From the NCBI RefSeq assembly GCF_006538365.1, contig NZ_BJKN01000001.1:675639-739638 (forward strand): 64,000 nucleotides of DNA. Reading direction: 5' to 3'. A program made the translations under genes and the position numbers. Positions 57,846 through 64,000 of this stretch are shown here, one piece after another (the first letter of the stretch is position 1; each line of letters opens with the position of its first letter). The DNA comes from Moorella sp. E308F. GTDB taxonomy: Bacteria > Bacillota > DSM-521 > Neomoorellales > Neomoorellaceae. The notes beneath the pieces were generated by a model. That model was given only the letters and a program-made list of their open reading frames with translations, made no database searches and was not told where the DNA came from.

Positions 57846-59225
57846 ATGAAAAAATTAGTTGCTGTTACTTCTTGCCCAACAGGCATAGCCCATACCTATA
57901 TGGCGGCTGAAGCTTTGCAGAAGGCAGCCAAAGAACAAGGGTTGGCTATAAAAGTAGAAACCCGTGGATCAATCGGGATAGAAAATGAATTGACACCAGC
58001 AGACATCAAAGAGGCTGTGGCAGTCATTATAGCTGCAGACGCTAAAGTAGACGAGGAAAAATTTCAAGGTAAACCTGTAGTTAGGGCTTCAGTGGGAGAA
58101 GCTATTAAAAATGCTAAAGGTTTAATAGAAAAAGCTTTAACCTTGGAGGGTAGAGAGCCCTCAAGGCAAAGCACTGATTTTATTCGTGAAGTCCAGCAGC
58201 GCAAAAGTGAGCGGAGCTCCCAGGCTACTGGTCTGTATAAGCACTTAATGACAGGCGTATCTTATATGATACCCTTTGTAGTAGCAGGAGGGCTAATCAT
58301 TGCTCTTTCCTTTGTATTTGGTATCGAGGCCTTTAAGCAAGAAGGCACTTTAGCCGCCAACCTTATGCGCATTGGTGGCGGCACAGCTTTCGCCTTAATG
58401 GTTCCAATACTAGCAGGCTTTATAGCGTTTTCCATCGCTGATCGGCCGGGCCTGGCTCCAGGAATTATAGGAGGAATGCTTGCTGCTCAAATGGGGGCAG
58501 GGTTTTTGGGAGGAATTATTGCTGGGTTCTTGGCAGGTTATGTAGCCAAATTCTTACGAGACTATATCCAGCTTCCTGCAGGCCTGGAAGGATTAAAACC
58601 CGTATTGATAATTCCATTAATATCTACTTTAGTGGTAGGTTTGTTGTTAATATATGTTATAGGCACACCAACAAAAATTGTAATGGACGGTCTTAAAAAC
58701 TGGTTGACTACTATGAGCAAAGGCAATGCTGTTATTTTAGGCTTTATTTTAGGTGCCATGATGGCCTTCGATATGGGAGGACCGGTAAATAAAGCGGCTT
58801 ATACCTTTGCAGTAGGCTTACTGGGTAGCAATATTTATGAGCCCCAAGCTGCGGTTATGGCTGCGGGCATGACGCCTCCATTAGGTTTGGCGCTAGCTAC
58901 TTTACTGTTCCCTAAAAAGTTTACTAGCGAAGAAAGAGAAGCTGGTAAGGCGGCAGCAGTTTTAGGGATTTCTTTTATTACCGAAGGAGCTATTCCTTTT
59001 GCTGCAGCTGATCCCTTTAGGGTAATTCCATCTATTATGGTAGGTTCAGCCGTAGCTGGTGCCCTCTCTATGGCTTTTAATGCAACCCTGAGGGCGCCAC
59101 ATGGAGGCATATTCGTCCTTGCTATCCCTAATGCAGTGGGTCATTTAGGATTATATATCCTATCTATTGCTATCGGTACTCTCGTGACGGCTTTAATGGT
59201 GTTACTTTTGAAACCCAACAAATAA
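57846..59225 (+). CDS. fruA: Fructose PTS enzyme IIBC
   Basis: A 459-residue protein with an EIIB domain (phospho-Cys10 in [18 protein letters not shown]) and a fructose EIIC with about eight to ten membrane segments ([59 protein letters not shown]). It imports fructose as fructose 1-phosphate. No EIIA domain is fused; it is the next gene. AAGGAGG upstream. Confidence 0.94.
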   Translation: MKKLVAVTSCPTGIAHTYMAAEALQKAAKEQGLAIKVETRGSIGIENELTPADIKEAVAVIIAADAKVDEEKFQGKPVVRASVGEAIKNAKGLIEKALTLEGREPSRQSTDFIREVQQRKSERSSQATGLYKHLMTGVSYMIPFVVAGGLIIALSFVFGIEAFKQEGTLAANLMRIGGGTAFALMVPILAGFIAFSIADRPGLAPGIIGGMLAAQMGAGFLGGIIAGFLAGYVAKFLRDYIQLPAGLEGLKPVLIIPLISTLVVGLLLIYVIGTPTKIVMDGLKNWLTTMSKGNAVILGFILGAMMAFDMGGPVNKAAYTFAVGLLGSNIYEPQAAVMAAGMTPPLGLALATLLFPKKFTSEEREAGKAAAVLGISFITEGAIPFAAADPFRVIPSIMVGSAVAGALSMAFNATLRAPHGGIFVLAIPNAVGHLGLYILSIAIGTLVTALMVLLLKPNK

Positions 59226-59244
59226 AATTGGAGGACCTCTAAAA

Positions 59245-59709
59245 ATGGATATAAGAAATTTGATCAGGGAAGATTTAATTACACTTGATTTAAAAGCTAG
59301 AGATAAACAAGCAGCCATACGAGAACTGGCTGGTCTTTTAGAGAAATGCGGGTTAATTACTAATAAAGAAGAATTTCTTCAAGACGTCTTAAAAAGGGAG
59401 AGCATTACCACTACGGGCATAGGGTATGGTATTGCCATACCCCATGCCAAATCTAAAGCAGTTAAAAAATCAGCAGTAGTCTTTGGTCGTTCCAAACATG
59501 GAATTGAATGGGAAAGCCTGGATGGACAACCGGTGGATATGGTTTTTCTAATTGCAACGCCAGCAGAGCAAAAAGAGAATGAGCATTTAAAGGTATTATC
59601 TTTGCTTTCCCGCAAATTGATCTATGAAGAATTTCGCCAGCGCCTGCGAGAGTCTAAAACTATCCAAGAGATATTAGAAATATTGAATACGGTTGTAGAA
59701 GGAGATTAG
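59245..59709 (+). CDS. Fructose PTS enzyme IIA
   Basis: A 154-residue PTS_EIIA_2 domain with phospho-His67 in TTGIGYGIAIPHAKS. It passes phosphate from HPr to the EIIB Cys. GGAGG upstream; 4 bp before the HPr gene. Confidence 0.93.
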   Translation: MDIRNLIREDLITLDLKARDKQAAIRELAGLLEKCGLITNKEEFLQDVLKRESITTTGIGYGIAIPHAKSKAVKKSAVVFGRSKHGIEWESLDGQPVDMVFLIATPAEQKENEHLKVLSLLSRKLIYEEFRQRLRESKTIQEILEILNTVVEGD

Positions 59710-59713
59710 AGAA

Positions 59714-59995
59714 ATGATTAAAAAAGAGCTAATCATCACCAACGAAACAGGCCTTCATGCCCGGCCGGCTACTCTTTTTGTCCAAACTGCCCAGGCTTTT
59801 AAAAGTAAAATAGGGATAACAAAGGGACAGAAGCAAGCCGATGCCAAAAGTATTCTGGCAGTAATGAGCCTGGGAATCACTAAAGGAACTTCTATTACGT
59901 TATGGGCGGAAGGGGAAGATGAGAAGGAAGCTATAGAGGCCTTAGAACGATTAGTTAAAAGCAATTTCCGGGAAGGTATTGAAGATGCTTCTTAA
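59714..59995 (+). CDS. ptsH: Phosphocarrier protein HPr
   Basis: A 93-residue HPr with His15 in GLHARPA and Ser46 in KSILAVMSLGI, so both EI- and HPr-kinase-type phosphorylation sites are kept. It links EI to EIIA. It overlaps ptsI by 11 nt. Confidence 0.95.
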   Translation: MIKKELIITNETGLHARPATLFVQTAQAFKSKIGITKGQKQADAKSILAVMSLGITKGTSITLWAEGEDEKEAIEALERLVKSNFREGIEDAS

Positions 59996-61688
59996 AGGAA
60001 TAGGTATTTCCCCAGGTAAGGTGGTAGGTCGGGTACGCCGGCTAATGGAGCTTGCCAGCAATTACTCCAGGAGCTATTTAAACAGTGAAGAAGAGAAGGA
60101 AAAAGAGCTTGCCAGGTTAGAAGAGGCTTTCAACCAGGCTAAGGAACAACTGACAAGCCTTATTGATAAAACTAAACGCGAGATCGGCCTCCAGGAAGCT
60201 AAAATTTTTGAAGCCCATCTTTTGCTTCTTTCCGACCCGGCATTGGGGGAAAAAATAAGAACAAAAATCAAATTGGAAAGGAAAAATGCTGTCTGGGCGG
60301 TTAGTGAAGCTACCGAAGAGATAGCTCAGGAGTTTGCCTCCCTGGAGGACGAATACTTCCGCGAAAGGGCTGTGGACATTCGCGATATAGGCCGGCGTCT
60401 AATAGAATGTCTAGGAAATGGCTCAGAGGAAGTAAGCGAAGTGGCAGCCAACACCATTGTTGTAGCTAAAGAATTAACACCTTCCCAAACAGCAAGTTTT
60501 TCTCGCCGGACAGTAGCCGGGATTATTACGGAAAAAGGAGGGCCTACTAGCCATACGGCAGTAGTAGCCAGGGCTTTAGGAGTACCTGCGGTCTCCGGGG
60601 TAACCAATTTATTAGACCTGGTTAAAGATGGTGATCTCGTTTTAATAGACGGAGATGAAGGGGTAATACATTTAAACCCCGATGTAGAGCTAATCAAGAA
60701 TGTGGAAACAAGAGAAGAAACCACTAAGGAAGAAAAAAGGCGTATAAGGAAGGTTTTAGCTAAAGCCGTAACCGTGGATGGGCATGAAATAGAGATAGCA
60801 GCCAATCTCCGCAACTTTGAAGAGGCGGAGTTAGCGCTGGAATATGGCGCTGAAGGCGTAGGGCTCTTCCGCACAGAATTTCTTTATATGAACCGCCAGG
60901 AGCCTCCGGGAGAAGAAGAACAATTTTTGATTTACCGGGACGTTTTGCTTGCTTTAAAAGATAAACCCGTAATTGTGCGCACCCTGGACATTGGGGGCGA
61001 TAAACTTCTTCCCTATCTTAACCAGGATAAGGAAGATAACCCATTCTTAGGATTAAGGGGAATAAGGCTGTGTTTAAAATATAAAGAGCTTTTTAAGACG
61101 CAACTGAAAGCTTTGCTGCGTGCTTCTTCTTACGGAAACCTCAAGCTCATGTTTCCCATGGTAACGACCCTGGAGGAAATCCGCCAGGCTAAAACTCTCC
61201 TGGAGGAAGCGCGAGATGAGCTACGGGCTGCGGGTATAGAAGCAAGTAAAAATATTCCCATCGGTATTATGATTGAGGTGCCGGCAGCTGCCCTCATGGC
61301 CGATATTTTAGCCAGAGAAGTGGACTTTTTCAGCATTGGTACCAACGATCTGACCCAATACACATTGGCCGTAGACCGTGACAATGAAAAAGTAGCAACT
61401 CTTTACGAACCATACCATCCAGCGGTTTTAAAACTTATTTATCAAGTGATAGAGGCAGCTCATCGTCAGGGCAAATGGGTAGGTCTTTGTGGGGAGCTGG
61501 GCGGAGATAGCCTGACCGCACCTCTCCTGGTAGGTCTGGGGCTGGATGAGATAAGTATGAGTCCTGTATTTATTCCCGAGATGAAGGAAAAAATCATGGG
61601 CCTTTCTTATGAGAAGGGACGGGAATTGGTGCAGCGACTGCTGGAACTACCAGACGCTAAAGAAGTAAGAGAGGAGCTTGTTAAGTGA
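59985..61688 (+). CDS. ptsI: PEP-protein phosphotransferase (PTS enzyme I)
   Basis: A 567-residue EI: swivel domain with phospho-His190 in GGPTSHTAVVARALG, and the PEP-binding barrel (EGVGLFRTEFLYMNR, MFPMVTTLEEI, FFSIGTNDLTQYTLAVDR, GLCGELGGD). It starts the phosphorelay from PEP. ATG at 59985 has GGAAGG upstream. Having ptsH and ptsI inside a fructose cassette makes the unit self-sufficient. Confidence 0.96.
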   Translation: MLLKGIGISPGKVVGRVRRLMELASNYSRSYLNSEEEKEKELARLEEAFNQAKEQLTSLIDKTKREIGLQEAKIFEAHLLLLSDPALGEKIRTKIKLERKNAVWAVSEATEEIAQEFASLEDEYFRERAVDIRDIGRRLIECLGNGSEEVSEVAANTIVVAKELTPSQTASFSRRTVAGIITEKGGPTSHTAVVARALGVPAVSGVTNLLDLVKDGDLVLIDGDEGVIHLNPDVELIKNVETREETTKEEKRRIRKVLAKAVTVDGHEIEIAANLRNFEEAELALEYGAEGVGLFRTEFLYMNRQEPPGEEEQFLIYRDVLLALKDKPVIVRTLDIGGDKLLPYLNQDKEDNPFLGLRGIRLCLKYKELFKTQLKALLRASSYGNLKLMFPMVTTLEEIRQAKTLLEEARDELRAAGIEASKNIPIGIMIEVPAAALMADILAREVDFFSIGTNDLTQYTLAVDRDNEKVATLYEPYHPAVLKLIYQVIEAAHRQGKWVGLCGELGGDSLTAPLLVGLGLDEISMSPVFIPEMKEKIMGLSYEKGRELVQRLLELPDAKEVREELVK

Positions 61689-61692
61689 ATTT

Positions 61693-61717
61693 AAGACCCG
61701 CCTGTGGGCGGGTCTTT
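61693..61717. terminator. Bidirectional terminator after ptsI
   Basis: AAGACCCGCC/GGCGGGTCTT stem between convergent ptsI and the aminotransferase gene. Confidence 0.75.
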
Positions 61718-61726
61718 ACGTTGTGG

Positions 61727-62899
61727 TTAGCCTTTTTCTGCCTTTCTCCCGGCCAGAAACTCTTCCAACCGGTCCAGGCCTTCTTTGATGTTTTCCAGGG
61801 AATTGGCGTAGGAAATACGTAAATATCCTTCGCAGTTGCGGCCGAAGTCGATGCCCGGGGTGACGGCTACCCGGGCTTTCTCTAAAATCTCAAAGGCGAA
61901 GGAATAGGAATCGCTGGTATATTTCTTGACGTTGGCCAGGGCGTAGAAGGCGCCGGTAGGCTCGACCCGGGTGGCCAGGCCCATGGCTTTAAGGCGGCTC
62001 AACAGATAACGGCGGCGCTCGTCGTAAGTGGCGACCATTTGCGCCACGTGTTCGTCGCATTCCCGCAGGGCGGCGATGCCGGCGGCCTGGACGAAGGAAC
62101 CGGCGCAGATAAAGAGGTTCTGCTGCAGCTTTTGTAAAGGCCGGACAAACTCCGGCGGCGCGATAACGTAACCCAGGCGCCAGCCGGTCATGGCGTAGAG
62201 CTTGGAAAACCCGTTGATGACAAAGGCCCGGTCGGTAAACTCCAGGATGGTATGCTCCCGGCCTTCGTAAACCAGGCCGTGGTAGATTTCGTCGGCAATG
62301 ATGCAGGGTCCCAGGCCGGCCAGGGCTGCTAATTCGGCCGCTGTAAAGACGGCGCCGGTGGGATTGGCGGGAGAATTGACCATAATAGCCTTGGTCCGGG
62401 GGCCGAGGCTCTCCTGGATAGCTGGAAGGCGGTACTTGAAGCCGTCTTCTTCTTTTACCGGTATAAAGACAGGCTGCCCGCCGACGTAACGGATAAAATT
62501 GGGGTAGCAGGCGTAGTAGGGATCGGGGAGGATGACCTCATCCCCCTGCTCCAGGAGGACGCTAAAGGTCAGGAGCATGGCCGGCGAGGTGCCGGAAGTG
62601 ACGACGATCTGGTCGGGCGAAATATTGACCCCGTATTTCCGCTGGTAGTAGTGGGCGATTTCTTCCCGGAGTTCCGGCTTGCCCAGGCTGTGGGTGTAGT
62701 GGGTGTCACCATCCCGGAGAGCACGCCGGGCGGCTTCTTTGATGGGTTCCGGGGTGTCAAAATCCGGTTCGCCGATTTCCAGGTGGATGATGTTCTCCCC
62801 CCGGGTTTCCATTTCTTTGGCCTTTTCCAGGATGTCCATGACGATAAAGGGCGGTATTTCCCGGGCCCTGGCGGCAATATCTTTTCTCCTGTCAGGCAT
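61727..62899 (-). CDS. Class I/II pyridoxal-phosphate aminotransferase
   Basis: A 390-residue fold-type I aminotransferase: ENIIHLEIGEPDFDTPEPIKEA, VTSGTSPAMLL, NSPANPTGAVF, ADEIYHGLVY, catalytic Lys in NGFSKLYAMTGWRLGY and the C-terminal RISYA arginine. AspC/YugH-like; substrate not determined, aspartate or an aromatic/branched amino acid is likely. The ATG at 62899 (MPDRRKDI) has AGGGAAG; upstream in-frame codons run into the vapC-like gene. Confidence 0.9.
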   Translation of the reverse strand: MPDRRKDIAARAREIPPFIVMDILEKAKEMETRGENIIHLEIGEPDFDTPEPIKEAARRALRDGDTHYTHSLGKPELREEIAHYYQRKYGVNISPDQIVVTSGTSPAMLLTFSVLLEQGDEVILPDPYYACYPNFIRYVGGQPVFIPVKEEDGFKYRLPAIQESLGPRTKAIMVNSPANPTGAVFTAAELAALAGLGPCIIADEIYHGLVYEGREHTILEFTDRAFVINGFSKLYAMTGWRLGYVIAPPEFVRPLQKLQQNLFICAGSFVQAAGIAALRECDEHVAQMVATYDERRRYLLSRLKAMGLATRVEPTGAFYALANVKKYTSDSYSFAFEILEKARVAVTPGIDFGRNCEGYLRISYANSLENIKEGLDRLEEFLAGRKAEKG

Positions 62900-62978
62900 A
62901 TACTTCCCTGCTTCTTTATAATAATGGGTAATGTTAACGTTTTTTCGCCACGGGAAAGCAGAAATCCTGCCCGCTAAC

Positions 62979-63383
62979 TTATCTTTCGCTAATATTTTCA
63001 AATCCCTGCTCAAAAAAATGCCTGTCAAAAGCAAATGCCTTTTTAATACCCAGTTTACGCATCACAGCAAAGCTAACGGCATCTACCAGGCTCAAATTTC
63101 TCCTGTTGGCGGTCAAAACGGCATTGGCACCCCACTGGTGCAACTCGGCGTCAATCCATTCTACTTGCAGCAGGGGAAGTATATCTTCATGAAATACCCG
63201 CAAAGCTTCCATCCCCAGTCGCCGCTGTACCAGGGCATATGTTTCTACGAGAACGTAACTGCTGCAAATCATCGGAACACCGCTGTTTAAAAGATTTTCC
63301 CATATTTTTTTGGCAGCGGCATGATTCTCGTCGTCAGCATCGAGGATGGCTAAAAAAGCTGAAGTATCAAGATAAACATTCAT
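62979..63383 (-). CDS. PIN-domain ribonuclease toxin (VapC-like)
   Basis: A 134-residue PIN domain with acidic residues in LDTSAFLAILD, YVLVETYALV, NLSLVDAVSFAVM and AFDRHF. It would cleave RNA (tRNA or mRNA) when free. Its ATG overlaps the antitoxin stop (ATGA), the usual VapBC arrangement. Confidence 0.85.
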   Translation of the reverse strand: MNVYLDTSAFLAILDADDENHAAAKKIWENLLNSGVPMICSSYVLVETYALVQRRLGMEALRVFHEDILPLLQVEWIDAELHQWGANAVLTANRRNLSLVDAVSFAVMRKLGIKKAFAFDRHFFEQGFENISER

Positions 63384-63625
63384 TCCGCAAAAGCCTCCGT
63401 TAAGTAGGCATCATGATTGCGAGAGAGGTCCTTAACACCGGAGCGGAAACGCCCTGCTGCCTTTATAGCCCTCTGAATTCGTTCGTTTTGGCCAGGATTG
63501 CTACCGGCCAAGACCTGGTCCACGCCGAGCCGGATTAATTCCGCCATGGATATTTTTTTAACAGCAGCCATTTTTTTCAGGGCATGATATTGTTCTTCCG
63601 TGAGCTGGATTTGCGTACGGATCAT
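63380..63625 (-). CDS. Ribbon-helix-helix antitoxin of the PIN pair
   Basis: An 81-residue protein with an N-terminal RHH/CopG segment (MIRTQIQLTEEQYHALKKMAAVKKISMAELIRLGVDQVL) and a disordered tail (HDAYLTEAFAE) that would occupy the toxin groove. It should repress its own promoter. Confidence 0.8.
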   Translation of the reverse strand: MIRTQIQLTEEQYHALKKMAAVKKISMAELIRLGVDQVLAGSNPGQNERIQRAIKAAGRFRSGVKDLSRNHDAYLTEAFAE

Positions 63626-63691
63626 TTGTTATATCATCCCTTCAATAATGATTAAAAGTAAGCATAATAATGCTATCATGATGTCACCACT

Positions 63692-63720
63692 TTGACAAGG
63701 GGTAGAGCAGGTGTTACCAT
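63692..63720 (+). promoter_or_regulatory. Possible sigma-A promoter before the methyltransferase gene
   Basis: TTGACA near 63692, 17 nt, TACCAT. A TATAAT without a good -35 lies nearer the gene (about 63772). The interval 63626-63794 has no other feature. Confidence 0.4.
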
Positions 63721-63794
63721 ATACGCGTCTATCTATTTAGCTCTCTCTAGATACTGGCGAATTCATGATGATATAATAATTTTGGTGATGAAAA

Positions 63795-64000
63795 GTGGCC
63801 AGAGAACTAACGGAAATAATCAAAAAACGCTATAACCGCACGGCGCTCTTTTATGATTGGATGGACCGGATGATCCCCGATGAATGGCGCCGGCGGGTGT
63901 GGCAGGAAGCCCGGGGCCGGGTGCTGGAAGTCGGGGTAGGCACAGGAGCCAATTTCCCATTTTACCCACCCGGATGCCGGATGACGGCCATTGATTTCAG
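63795..64000 (+). CDS. Class I SAM-dependent methyltransferase (3' truncated)
   Basis: The first 68 residues, RYNRTALFYDWMDR then VLEVGVGTGANFPFYP (SAM motif I, GxGxG) and MTAIDFS, resemble UbiE/phosphatidylethanolamine methyltransferase-like enzymes. GTG start at 63795. The window ends inside the gene, so substrate class is open. Confidence 0.75.
   Translation, partial: MARELTEIIKKRYNRTALFYDWMDRMIPDEWRRRVWQEARGRVLEVGVGTGANFPFYPPGCRMTAIDF

Overview
The window looks like the chromosomal origin region of a spore-forming, GC-rich Bacillota, closest in gene order and protein character to Moorella (acetogenic, thermophilic). This is inferred from the sigH-yacP-rlmB-thyX-mrnC-cysS-cysE-ispF-ispD block, the full selenocysteine machinery, sporulation genes and the dnaA region; no database search was run.

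Layout. Bases 1-44,100 are almost entirely minus-strand and bases 44,300-61,700 entirely plus-strand, so transcription diverges from the dnaA promoter region. With the parAB/parS locus, rpmH-rnpA-yidD-yidC-jag-mnmE-mnmG-rsmG on the left and dnaA-dnaN-yaaA-recF-remB-gyrB-gyrA on the right, this places oriC at about 44.1-45.8 kb.

Region by region: (1) 0-1.3 kb has a 5'-truncated CoA-pyrophosphatase Nudix gene, then four tiny single-helix membrane protein genes behind two promoters that match the mother-cell sigma-K consensus. (2) 1.4-13.5 kb has ychF, a Tyr/fMet/Thr tRNA cluster, sigH, RNA-processing and translation genes, a cysteine T-box controlling cysE-cysS, isoprenoid genes ispD/ispF, a PIN-TRAM protein, carD, radA and a PHP phosphoesterase. 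(3) 13.55-14.28 kb has no convincing protein gene but holds a promoter, many hairpins and a strong terminator on the plus strand: a candidate standalone structured RNA of about 440 nt. (4) 14.3-17.3 kb has a PhoR-like sensor kinase, a tandem HD-GYP protein and a DUF1858 protein. (5) 17.5-26.3 kb has selC (tRNA-Sec), selB and selA, interleaved with a livKHMGF amino-acid ABC transporter and a 151-bp inverted-repeat element. (6) 26.5-35.9 kb has Hsp20, a GerMN lipoprotein, a YkvI-like transporter, YyaC, a phosphoribosyltransferase, a bactofilin/M23 peptidase pair, DUF4446, larE-larC, DUF554 and a pyruvate-kinase C-domain protein. (7) 36-45.7 kb is the parAB-to-dnaA origin block. (8) 45.8-55.7 kb has dnaN to gyrA, pdxS-pdxT and a GH15-like protein. 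(9) 55.9-61.7 kb has a DeoR regulator, a broken fruK remnant and an AT-richer complete fructose PTS cassette (fruK, EIIBC, EIIA, HPr, EI). (10) 61.7-64 kb has an aminotransferase, a VapBC-type toxin-antitoxin pair and a truncated methyltransferase.

The genes describe an organism that sporulates (sigH, YyaC, GerMN, tiny TM proteins), makes selenoproteins, and takes up fructose by a self-contained PTS that carries its own HPr and EI. The most interesting unexplained items are the structured RNA candidate at 13.69-14.13 kb, the sigma-K-driven tiny-protein cluster, and the apparent replacement of a native fruK by a foreign-looking PTS operon.
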